Assembly (NCBI GenBank): GCA_002420315.1 | Contig: DIHU01000232.1 | Span: 1 to 12,464 of the forward strand | Source: Akkermansiaceae bacterium UBA5688 | GTDB taxonomy: Bacteria > Verrucomicrobiota > Verrucomicrobiia > Verrucomicrobiales > Akkermansiaceae | Direction of reading: 5' to 3' | DNA length: 12,464 nt | Shown here: positions 1 to 7,510 of the stretch, piece by piece | Position numbering within the stretch: the stretch's first letter is position 1 | How the letters are laid out: the number at the start of each line of letters is the position of its first letter | The notes under the pieces: model-generated | The model's database searches: none | What the model saw: the letters and a program-made list of their open reading frames with translations, nothing else | What the model was told of the DNA's origin: nothing | Made by a program: the position numbers and the translations under genes

Positions 1-3000
1 GGCGCCAGTGTGATGATGGCCTTCAGCGATTATGACCGCGATGGCGATTTAGACGGCTACCTTTTAACCAATCGTATTCCGCCCGGTGAGGAGCTTAAGG
101 ACGTGCGTTTTCGGCTCGTCAAAGGTCCTGACGGCGAACCCGTAATTTTACCCGAAGAAATGCAGCAATATGCCGGGCTCATTAAGTCGCCCAGCGGCTA
201 CAAGCAAATCGCCTCCGGACAATTCGACCGGCTCTATCGAAACGATGGCGGGAAGTTTGTTGAAGTGGGAAAAGAGGCTGGCGTCCGAGAATCTGAATAT
301 GGCCTGTCTGCGACTTGGTGGGACTATGATGCTGATGGATGGCCGGACCTCTACGTCGCTAATGATTTTTATGGAGCTGATCACCTTTACCGAAATAGAG
401 GAGATGGCACTTTCGAAGATGTCGCTCCTCGAGCATTGCCCCACACTCCTTGGTTTTCAATGGGGTCGGATGTGGCCGACATAAATAATGACGGGCTTTT
501 TGACTACATGGCTTCAGACATGGCCGGTAGCGATCATTATAAGGAAAAGATGTCGATGGGAAATATGACAGGTAAGGAGAGTGATTCTTGGTTTCTAAAT
601 TGGCCAATTCCAGCTCAATACATGCGTAATGCGGTTTACCTCAATACGGGAACTGGTCGTTTCAATGAAATTGCTTTTCAGACTGGGTTGGCAGCGACTG
701 ATTGGACTTGGGCAATCAAATTTGGTGATCTTGACTGCGATGGGCGGGAGGATGTTTTCATCTCCACTGGCATGAGCCGGGATTGGTTTAATAGTGATTT
801 GCGGAATCAGGAGGAGGCCTTAATTCTCAGCAAAGGAAGCGCTTCGGGGCGGGCTTTTTGGAATGACAAGAAACCACTAGCTTTAAAAAATTGGGCCTTT
901 CGAAATGAGGGCGGCTTAAAGTTTAGCGACGTGGGTCGTGAATGGGGGCTCGATGTGAAAGCAGTCAGTTACGGAGCCGCCTTGGGCGATCTCGATGGGG
1001 ATGGAGATCTTGATTTAGTGGTTAATAATTTTGGTGGCGTGCCTGGCGTTTATCGTAACGGACAGGAGAAGGGTGAGCGATTGACCTTAGATCTGCGCGG
1101 TGCCGGGAGAAATCGCTCCGCTCTTGGTGCGGTGGTGCGGGTTGAAATTTCGAGTGAGCCATCTGTCTTAATGCGAAGCGTAACGGCATCACGTGGTTTC
1201 ATGTCTAGCAATGACACCTTACTGCACTTTGGTCTGGGCGAGGCTAACAAGGCAAATCGAGTCGTCATCGACTGGCCAGATGGGGGACGACAAATCCTCA
1301 AAAATATGACTGCTGGAAGGCGTTATGTGATCGAGCAACCCCGGAATCTACCACCCCGAAAGAAGAAGGAGGCAAAGACTCTCTTCACTGAGTCGAGGAT
1401 GCTTTCGCGGGTGAGACCGAGCGAAGATATTTTTAACGATTTTAGTCGGCAACCCCTATTGCCCTCGATGCATTCACAGATGGGGCCCGGAATTGCAGTA
1501 GGTGACATCAATGGCGATGGCCGAGAGGATCTTTTTGTTTCGCATCCGGCAGGGCAGGAAGGAAAACTTTACGAAAAAACCGATGGCAGTGGCCGGGCGA
1601 CTTTCTCCGAGCTGGAGAATCAGGTTCTTGGGGTGGATGCTGCGAGTGAGGATATGGCTCCTCTTTTCTTCGATGCAGATAATGATGGAGATCTCGATCT
1701 CTTCGTGGTGAGCGGAGGAGTAGAGGGTGATCCAGGACAAGGAGTTTATCGAGATCGTCTTTATCTGAATTCGGGTCAAGGCGAGTTTCAAAAATCTCCT
1801 GTTGGAATGCTGCCGGGAAGCACCGGGAGTGGCTCCGTGGCCTGTGCGGCTGACTATGATCGGGATGGCGATTTGGATCTCTTCGTGGGAGGGCGGTTGG
1901 TTCCGGGTTCTTACCCTGAGTCACCGCAAAGTGAGCTCCTTCAGAATGATGGAGGGAAGAAGTTTGTTGATGTGGCTGCGGGACGATTCGGGGGATTGGT
2001 AACCTCGGCCTTATGGACTGATGTCGATGCCGATGGCTGGCTGGACTTACTCGTAACGCGGGAATGGGGAGCGATTGCTCTTTTCCGAAACAACAAGGGT
2101 GAGTTGATTGAGGACACTCAAAAAGCTGGTCTTGCGAATCGCGCCGGATGGTGGAACAGCATCGTTGGAGGAGATTTTGATGGTGATGGCGACCTCGACT
2201 ACGTGGTTGGAAATAACGGGCTCAACACTAAGTATGAAACGCCAGCTCTTCTCTACTATGGTGATGTCGATGGCACTGGTAGGAAGAGGATTCTCGAAGC
2301 CGAGATGGAGAAGGGTAAGTGTTATCCGATTCGTGGATTGAGCTGTTCCAGCAATGCCATGCCTTTTTTGAGAAAAAAGACTCCCAAGTTCCATGACTTC
2401 GCCTCGGCAACGCTATTCGATTTGTATTCAGGTGGCTTAGACAAGGCGGATCGTTACGAGGTCAATACTCTAGAAAGTGGGCTGCTGATCAATTCAGGTG
2501 ATGGAATTTTTGAGTTCCGATCACTGCCTGCGATGGCGCAGGTTGCTCCGATTTTTGGAATGGCAGTGAGTGACTTTGATGGCGATGGAAATCTCGATGT
2601 CTTTTTGGCGCAAAATTCCTTTGCCCCACAGGTGGAAACTGGCCGGATGGATGGGGGAACCGGCGCGCTTTTAAAAGGGCTCGGCGATGGTTTCTTCGAA
2701 GCGATTCGCGCGGACCGGAGCGGTATTATTGCTGCGGGCGATGCCAAAGGTGTGGCGCTTGCCGATGTGAACAGCGATCGTTGGCCGGACCTTCTTGTCG
2801 CGAATAATGATGCTGCGATGCAGGTCTTTGAATCAGTTCCTCCATCAGGAGCACGAAGTTTGACTGTCGAACTCAAGGCGCCATGGGTCTTGGCCGTAGG
2901 GGCGCGTGTTAAGGTGAAGCTCGAAAGCGGGAAAACATATATTCGTGAAATTTCGGCAGGTGGATCATATCTCTCCCAGTCATCGAGTATCCCGCAATTT

Positions 3001-3111
3001 ACCATCCCGATTGGTGAGTCTGCCAAGTCGATCTCAGTGAGGTGGTCGGATGGTGAGATGACTTCTGCACTAGTGACTCGTGATGCCATGACGATTTCAC
3101 GTGGTCATTGA
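1..3111 (+). CDS. FG-GAP/VCBS repeat protein with two ASPIC/UnbV domains (5'-truncated by window)
   Basis: The frame is open from base 1 (first codons read G-A-S-V), so the true start and any signal peptide lie outside the window; 1036 residues are visible. Twelve aspartate-rich calcium-loop motifs of the DxDxDGxxD type are seen, near residues 10, 108, 160, 243, 330, 502, 558, 618, 674, 725, 858 and 922 (numbered from base 1). This is the pattern of FG-GAP/VCBS beta-propeller blades. An ASPIC/UnbV-like domain follows the first group (about 365-445, with the GAVV, SRGFMSSND and IDWPDG signatures) and a second closes the protein (about 955-1030, with GGSYLSQSS and VRWSDG). The protein is therefore two propeller-plus-UnbV halves, as in the long CRTAC1-like proteins of Bacteroidota, Planctomycetota and Verrucomicrobiota. 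It is probably extracellular or surface-attached and binds calcium; ligand and role are unknown. The last 11 nt overlap the most upstream possible start of the PSD1 gene, which suggests one operon. Confidence 0.9.
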   Translation, partial: GASVMMAFSDYDRDGDLDGYLLTNRIPPGEELKDVRFRLVKGPDGEPVILPEEMQQYAGLIKSPSGYKQIASGQFDRLYRNDGGKFVEVGKEAGVRESEYGLSATWWDYDADGWPDLYVANDFYGADHLYRNRGDGTFEDVAPRALPHTPWFSMGSDVADINNDGLFDYMASDMAGSDHYKEKMSMGNMTGKESDSWFLNWPIPAQYMRNAVYLNTGTGRFNEIAFQTGLAATDWTWAIKFGDLDCDGREDVFISTGMSRDWFNSDLRNQEEALILSKGSASGRAFWNDKKPLALKNWAFRNEGGLKFSDVGREWGLDVKAVSYGAALGDLDGDGDLDLVVNNFGGVPGVYRNGQEKGERLTLDLRGAGRNRSALGAVVRVEISSEPSVLMRSVTASRGFMSSNDTLLHFGLGEANKANRVVIDWPDGGRQILKNMTAGRRYVIEQPRNLPPRKKKEAKTLFTESRMLSRVRPSEDIFNDFSRQPLLPSMHSQMGPGIAVGDINGDGREDLFVSHPAGQEGKLYEKTDGSGRATFSELENQVLGVDAASEDMAPLFFDADNDGDLDLFVVSGGVEGDPGQGVYRDRLYLNSGQGEFQKSPVGMLPGSTGSGSVACAADYDRDGDLDLFVGGRLVPGSYPESPQSELLQNDGGKKFVDVAAGRFGGLVTSALWTDVDADGWLDLLVTREWGAIALFRNNKGELIEDTQKAGLANRAGWWNSIVGGDFDGDGDLDYVVGNNGLNTKYETPALLYYGDVDGTGRKRILEAEMEKGKCYPIRGLSCSSNAMPFLRKKTPKFHDFASATLFDLYSGGLDKADRYEVNTLESGLLINSGDGIFEFRSLPAMAQVAPIFGMAVSDFDGDGNLDVFLAQNSFAPQVETGRMDGGTGALLKGLGDGFFEAIRADRSGIIAAGDAKGVALADVNSDRWPDLLVANNDAAMQVFESVPPSGARSLTVELKAPWVLAVGARVKVKLESGKTYIREISAGGSYLSQSSSIPQFTIPIGESAKSISVRWSDGEMTSALVTRDAMTISRGH

Positions 3112-5098
3112 AATCAATAAGCTGATTCGACTGATAGACAGGATTCTGAAATTCAGTAAAAATATCGGAGTGTTTGGACGAATCATCAGTTGTCTCGGTT
3201 TGTTAATCGGTCCTCATTTGGGAGCTGAGACGGACTGGGCGTATGCGCTGATTGAAAATCCCGAACTCCCCAAGGTCGATACTGCAGATTGGACCCGGGA
3301 AGAGATGGACTTCTTTGTTTTGGCTGGGATTGAGAAGCGGGATTATCTCCCGACCAAGCCCGCCACAAAGCGAACTCTGATAAGGCGAGCTTACCTTGAT
3401 CTACATGGGCTACCTCCCTCGACTAGTCAGATTGAGGCTTTCCTGAGCGATGAGCGTCCTGATGCTTGGGGTCGGCTGATTGATGAGCTTTTACAATCAC
3501 CGAGATATGGGGAAAGATGGGCACGACATTGGCTTGATGTCGCCCGTTATGCCGATACCAATGGAATGGACGAAGACATTGCCCATCCATCTGCATGGCG
3601 TTACCGGGATTATGTCATTCGTTCCTTTAATAAAGATAAGCCATTTGATCGATTTATTGTCGAACAGTTAGCTGGCGATTTGTTGCCGGCGAAAGATCTT
3701 GTTCAAAAGCGGGAGCAAACAGTGGGGCTCGGCTTTCTTTCGGTAGGTCCCAAAATGCTGGCTTGTGACGATCCGGACAAAATGCGACGCGATATTGTTG
3801 ATGAGCAAATGGATACGATGGGGCGGGCTTTCTTAGGAATGACGATTGGCTGTGCGCGTTGCCATGACCATAAGATTGATCCTATTTCAATTAAGGATTA
3901 TTACGGGCTCGCAGGAATCTTTATGTCTACGAAGACGCTCACGAAGTACTCGGTAGTGGCTGAATTTCATGAGCACGATCTGACAAAGGAAGAGCATCAA
4001 AAAAAATGGCTTGAGGTAAGACGGCTTGAAGGTGAGCAGAAAAAAAAGGAAACTCCGAAGGATAAGAAGGATAAGCTCGCCGAGGAAATTACTGCTTTAA
4101 AAAAAGGCCTCCCGGCCCCTTTCAGAGTAATGGGCGTGACGGAGTATCCCACTCAAGACGTGAAGGTTCATTTGCGGGGTGATTATTTGACCTTGGGTGA
4201 AGAAGTTCCGCGCGGGGTGCCAGCGATTTGGACTGAAGGGAAAAAGGTCGCCATGCCGGAAAAGCAAAGCGGCCGACTGGAATTGGCGCGATGGATCGCT
4301 TCGGCTGATAATCCTCTGACAGCCCGGGTGATCGTCAATCGTCTTTGGCGCTGGCACTTTGGGCGAGGAATCGTGCCGACTCCGGATAACTTTGGTGGGC
4401 TGGGTGAAAAGCCAACTCATCCTAAGTTACTAGATCATTTGGCTCGAAAGTTTGTCGAGTCCGGGTGGTCCGTGAAATCAATGCATCGGCTTATGATGAA
4501 CTCGGCGACTTATCGTCAGTCGGCTGAGGCAGAATTGGCGTTAGTTGAATATGACCCGGAGAACAAACTCTTCGCGCGTTGGCAGCGTCGGCGAGTTGAG
4601 TCGGAAGTGGTTCGCGATAGCATTCTCATGAAGGCGAATCGGCTCGACTTGGACATGGGAGGCTCAATGTTGGTGGTCCAACCGAACAAATACGTCAATC
4701 AAGGGAAGCTGACGGAGCATTCCATGGTTCCGAGGCGAACGGTCTATTTACCGGTTTACCGGAGCTCGGGATATGATGGTCAAAAGGCTTTTGATACGGC
4801 TGATCCGGCGGTGTCAAATGGCAATCGTCGAACCTCCACGGTTGCAGGGCAGGCGCTTTATTTAATGAATAGCGAGCTGATGCACGCATCGTCGAAGGCC
4901 CTAGCTGACTTCGTCATTTCAAAAGCGTCCGATAATCGCCCGGCTTGGATGATTAAACATGTTTTTGGTCGCGATCCGACAAAAGATGAATCTGCTCGAG
5001 GTATCACTTTTGTTGAGAGCTATGGCGATGAAAAAGCTGCGTTGGCTGCTTTTGCGAGAGTTCTTTTATCGAGTAATGAATTTTTGTATATGGAGTAA
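3101..5098 (+). CDS. PSD1-type protein: DUF1549 + DUF1553 with one CxxCH motif
   Basis: The N-terminus has a basic stretch and a hydrophobic core (IISCLGLLIGPHLGA), probably a Sec signal or anchor. DUF1549 (PSCyt2) covers about residues 50-270 and carries the family hallmark CARCHDHK, with C251, C254 and H255 forming a haem-c-like CxxCH. A Lys/Glu-rich, probably coiled linker spans about 285-345. DUF1553 (PSD1) covers about 385-650, with the hallmark NRLWRWHFGRGIV and the NSATYRQS segment. The N-terminal PSCyt1 cytochrome domain found in many relatives is absent. The biochemical function is unknown for the family; members are abundant in planctomycetes and verrucomicrobia and are typically paired with DUF1501, as here. 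Start choice is uncertain: GTG 3101 overlaps the upstream gene by 11 nt, while an in-frame GTG at 3170 would give a tidier signal peptide beginning MFGRIISC. Neither has a clear Shine-Dalgarno. Three A7-A8 runs lie in the linker coding sequence. Confidence 0.92.
   Translation: MVIEINKLIRLIDRILKFSKNIGVFGRIISCLGLLIGPHLGAETDWAYALIENPELPKVDTADWTREEMDFFVLAGIEKRDYLPTKPATKRTLIRRAYLDLHGLPPSTSQIEAFLSDERPDAWGRLIDELLQSPRYGERWARHWLDVARYADTNGMDEDIAHPSAWRYRDYVIRSFNKDKPFDRFIVEQLAGDLLPAKDLVQKREQTVGLGFLSVGPKMLACDDPDKMRRDIVDEQMDTMGRAFLGMTIGCARCHDHKIDPISIKDYYGLAGIFMSTKTLTKYSVVAEFHEHDLTKEEHQKKWLEVRRLEGEQKKKETPKDKKDKLAEEITALKKGLPAPFRVMGVTEYPTQDVKVHLRGDYLTLGEEVPRGVPAIWTEGKKVAMPEKQSGRLELARWIASADNPLTARVIVNRLWRWHFGRGIVPTPDNFGGLGEKPTHPKLLDHLARKFVESGWSVKSMHRLMMNSATYRQSAEAELALVEYDPENKLFARWQRRRVESEVVRDSILMKANRLDLDMGGSMLVVQPNKYVNQGKLTEHSMVPRRTVYLPVYRSSGYDGQKAFDTADPAVSNGNRRTSTVAGQALYLMNSELMHASSKALADFVISKASDNRPAWMIKHVFGRDPTKDESARGITFVESYGDEKAALAAFARVLLSSNEFLYME
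5091..5095 (+). promoter_or_regulatory. Ribosome-binding site of the DUF1501 gene, touching the PSD1 stop
   Basis: TGGAG directly abuts the TAA stop of the PSD1 gene (5096-5098) and sits 9 nt before the ATG at 5105. Ribosomes finishing PSD1 would cover the site, which suggests translational coupling of the pair. Confidence 0.6.
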
Positions 5099-5104
5099 AC
5101 CACT

Positions 5105-6493
5105 ATGAATTTATGTAGTCATCGTGCGGGGCTTCCACTTTCCCGTCGGGAAATGTTACAGCGATCCGGAACAGGGTTCGGGGCGATGGCTTTGCAGGCG
5201 ATGTTGGCCCGGGAAGCAAGGGGAGAAGCAAAGGCGCCTTTATTGCCCGGCACTGCTAAGCGAGTAATCTTTCTCTTTATGCACGGCGGCCCATCGACCG
5301 TTGATTTATTCGATCCCAAGCCGCTTTTGGCGCGGGATAATGGGAAGCCTTTCCCGCTCAAAGTCCCTCGGATCACCTCACATAAATCAAAGAATCTCCT
5401 TTTAAAATCGCCTTGGTCTTGTGCGCAGCATGGCGAAAGTGGCGCGCAGGTCAGCGAGCTGCTTCCTCATATCGCGTCTATGGCAGATGATCTTTGTTTT
5501 GTGAGATCGATGTATGGTTCGAACTCTCGTCATGGCGGGGCTTTGCTGGAGTTACACACCGGATCAGATACCTTCACTCGCCCTTCGATGGGATCTTGGA
5601 TCAATTATGGTCTTGGCTCGGAAAACGAAAATCTTCCTGGCTTCATTACCATTAATCCCAGCGGAAGCCACGGGGGAGCTGGCGCTTGGTCCTCTGCTTT
5701 TCTTCCTGCCAAATATAGCGGAACAAGAATTGGTGGGAAGAGCGGCGGGATGAAGGTCCCCTTTATCGATAATCCGTTGCAGAATCGCGAGAAGCAGCGT
5801 AAGGAGTTGGACTTATTGGCGTCGTTCAATCGGGACCATCTCGCTCAACGTGGAGTCGATAGCGAACTCGAATCACGAATTGCCTCCTATGAATTGGCTT
5901 TCAAAATGCAAATGGAGGTGCCTGGAGTACAGGATGTTTCGAGTGAGCCGGATTATATCAAAAAGCTTTATGGGGCGGATGTTGATCCGACTAAGTCCTT
6001 TGGCGAGCAGTGCCTCATGGCGCGTCGTTTTAGCGAAGCTGGAGTGCGCTTCGTTCAGCTCTCTCATAGATACTGGGATTCTCATGGAAACCTGAAAAAG
6101 GAACACGAGAAACTGAGTAAGGAGATGGATAAGCCGGTTGCTGGACTGATTTCGGATTTGAAACAACGTGGTCTTCTTGATGAGACGCTTGTGCTTTGGG
6201 GTGGGGAATTTGGTCGAACACCAACCGCCCAGGGAAATGATGGTCGCGACCATAATCCCCACGGCTTTACCATGTTCATGGCCGGAGGAGGGATAAAACC
6301 AGGGACGGTCTATGGCTCAACCGACGACTATGGCTACTACGCAGAAGACAAGCCTGTTCACTTTCACGATCTTCATGCCACGATCCTTCACTTGATGGGA
6401 ATCGACCACGAGGAATTTACCTATCGCTACGCCGGGCGCGATTTCAGACTTACGGATGTTGAAGGAAAGGTGGTCCATGAAATCCTCGCGTGA
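5105..6493 (+). CDS. DUF1501 protein (alkaline phosphatase/sulfatase-like fold), Tat-exported
   Basis: 462 residues. The N-terminus carries a twin-arginine motif (SRREML, about residues 14-19) followed by a short, weakly hydrophobic, Ala-rich segment, so Tat export is likely, as is usual in this family. The body matches DUF1501 (alkaline phosphatase superfamily): MHGGPSTVDLFDPKP starts at residue 59 with T65, D67 and D70; WGGEFGRTP has E368 and R371; DGRDHNPHG has D382, H383 and H386, probable metal ligands by analogy with the superfamily. The C-terminal HFHDLHATILHLMGI and YAGRDFRLTD segments are also typical, so it looks full length. No substrate is established for the family. It starts 6 nt after PSD1 with a ribosome-binding site touching the PSD1 stop. 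The recurrent pairing implies a joint function, but a catalytic role is inferred only from the fold. Confidence 0.93.
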   Translation: MNLCSHRAGLPLSRREMLQRSGTGFGAMALQAMLAREARGEAKAPLLPGTAKRVIFLFMHGGPSTVDLFDPKPLLARDNGKPFPLKVPRITSHKSKNLLLKSPWSCAQHGESGAQVSELLPHIASMADDLCFVRSMYGSNSRHGGALLELHTGSDTFTRPSMGSWINYGLGSENENLPGFITINPSGSHGGAGAWSSAFLPAKYSGTRIGGKSGGMKVPFIDNPLQNREKQRKELDLLASFNRDHLAQRGVDSELESRIASYELAFKMQMEVPGVQDVSSEPDYIKKLYGADVDPTKSFGEQCLMARRFSEAGVRFVQLSHRYWDSHGNLKKEHEKLSKEMDKPVAGLISDLKQRGLLDETLVLWGGEFGRTPTAQGNDGRDHNPHGFTMFMAGGGIKPGTVYGSTDDYGYYAEDKPVHFHDLHATILHLMGIDHEEFTYRYAGRDFRLTDVEGKVVHEILA

Positions 6494-6514
6494 TTTTGGT
6501 GCTTCGATGGAGGG

Positions 6515-6521
6515 TTGATTG
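6515..6521 (+). promoter_or_regulatory. TTGAYTG element before the EamA gene (candidate -35)
   Basis: TTGATTG starts 34 nt before the ATG at 6549. The same heptamer pattern lies 34 nt before the PQQ gene and 33 nt before the S15 gene. It resembles a sigma70 -35 box, but the expected -10 position here (around 6538) is not AT-rich, so a promoter role is weak. GGAGG follows directly at 6523-6527. Confidence 0.2.
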
Positions 6522-6548
6522 TGGAGGTAATCTGGACATGCTCCGCGG

Positions 6549-7433
6549 ATGTCGATTGGGGATATTTGCGCTGTGGCTTCGGCATTGTTCTGGTCGATAG
6601 CAGTGATCCTGATGCGGGTGTCGGGGTTGAAGGTTCCCCCACTGCCGCTCACCTTTTTTAAAATCTGGGTCGCGGTCTTGCTTTTAATGGGAACCCTCTT
6701 GTGGGAAGGGAGCCCATGGGTTCTCGATTTAACAGGTCAGGATTATCTGCGGCTTGTGGTGAGTGCGGTGTTGGGAATTACGCTGGCGGACACCATGATT
6801 GCATCGGCTCTAAATCGTCTGGGCGCGAGTTTGCAAGCCTTGGCGGACTGTGTCTACTCGCCGGTCATTGCATTCGTTGGCTTGGTGATGTTTGGGGAGT
6901 ATTTGAGTGCTTGGGAAATGATGGGTGGAGCACTTGTGGTGTCGGGAGTTTTTGTTGGTGCTACGCGGACGGTTGAGATTAAAAAGCCGAATGATCTTTG
7001 GGCGGGAATTCTTCTGGCTGCCGGGGCCCATATTATTATGGCGATCGGCATTTTGATGGTGCGTGATCTCTTTCGGGAGCACTCTTTGGTTTGGGTTTCG
7101 ACTTTCCGATTTGTAGTCGCGGGGGTGGTGATGTTCTTATGGGTGGCTGTGGGAGGGAGAAAAAAGTTAAGGCATTTGTTCCTCGGGTTTCGGATGCGGG
7201 AGACTTGGAAGTTTATGATTCCGATGTCGATTCTCGGACCCTTCCTAGCGACCCTATTTTGGGTTGCTGGATTCAAGCATTTGAATGCCGGCCGGGCGGC
7301 TATTTTCAATCAACTTTCAACCGTCTTCATCGTAATATTGGCCTATCTCATCCTGAAAGAAAAGTTTACGGCACGCAAGATTGCTGGGGTCTTGCTTGCG
7401 ATTGTTGGTTCATTGGTGGTTGCGATGCATTGA
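6549..7433 (+). CDS. EamA/DMT-family transporter
   Basis: 294 residues, mostly hydrophobic, with about ten predicted transmembrane segments (near residues 5-23, 34-52, 67-88, 96-116, 121-138, 149-170, 178-198, 220-240, 248-270 and 274-292). Two EamA repeats are visible, each ending in a conserved block: VYSPVIAFVGLVMFGEYL in the first, and FNQLSTVFIVILAYLILKEK followed by an IAGVLLAIVGS segment in the second. This is the usual length and layout of inner-membrane drug/metabolite transporters; the substrate cannot be read from sequence. The ATG at 6549 is the only plausible start because an in-frame TAA lies at 6528-6530 with no ATG, GTG or TTG between. The strong GGAGGT at 6523-6528 is 20 nt upstream, too far for this ATG, but spaced 9 nt from an out-of-frame ATG at 6538. 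It lies 55 nt after DUF1501 and may belong to the same transcript. It is the only cytoplasmic-membrane protein among otherwise mainly secreted neighbours. Confidence 0.9.
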   Translation: MSIGDICAVASALFWSIAVILMRVSGLKVPPLPLTFFKIWVAVLLLMGTLLWEGSPWVLDLTGQDYLRLVVSAVLGITLADTMIASALNRLGASLQALADCVYSPVIAFVGLVMFGEYLSAWEMMGGALVVSGVFVGATRTVEIKKPNDLWAGILLAAGAHIIMAIGILMVRDLFREHSLVWVSTFRFVVAGVVMFLWVAVGGRKKLRHLFLGFRMRETWKFMIPMSILGPFLATLFWVAGFKHLNAGRAAIFNQLSTVFIVILAYLILKEKFTARKIAGVLLAIVGSLVVAMH

Positions 7434-7460
7434 GATGAAGATTACGGGGATAGTTGTCAG

Positions 7461-7504
7461 AGGAATCATTGCCTGATTGACTGACTGGGCGTTAATGATT
7501 TTTT
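7461..7504 (+). terminator. Candidate weak hairpin-plus-T-run terminator between EamA and PQQ genes
   Basis: AATCATT (7464-7470) and AATGATT (7494-7500) are perfect 7-nt inverted repeats separated by 23 nt, and the T-run continues to 7504 (six Ts from 7499). The flanks add only G-U and one A-U pair. The stem is AT-rich and the loop large, so termination would be weak. It ends 6 nt before the PQQ start codon at 7511 and could instead influence initiation there. Confidence 0.28.
7477..7483 (+). promoter_or_regulatory. TTGAYTG element before the PQQ gene (candidate -35)
   Basis: TTGACTG starts 34 nt before the ATG at 7511, matching the position of the same element before the EamA and S15 genes. 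A T-rich stretch (7499-7504) lies about where a -10 would be expected, but it is not a good TATAAT match. If used, transcription would begin at or near the start codon. Confidence 0.22.
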
Positions 7505-7510
7505 ACCCTC

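Noticed and set aside
1508..1924. 138-codon minus-strand ORF rich in His, Pro and Arg
   Set aside because: It is the antisense of the calcium-loop codons and has no domain or start signals.
1..2800. Recurring GATGGNGAT-like strings as DNA repeats
   Set aside because: They encode the DGD core of the calcium loops at irregular spacing; they are protein-level repeats, not a tandem or CRISPR-like DNA array.
6854..7309. 151-codon minus-strand ORF inside the EamA gene
   Set aside because: Basic, low-information protein with no recognisable domain, opposite a clear transporter gene; a shadow frame.
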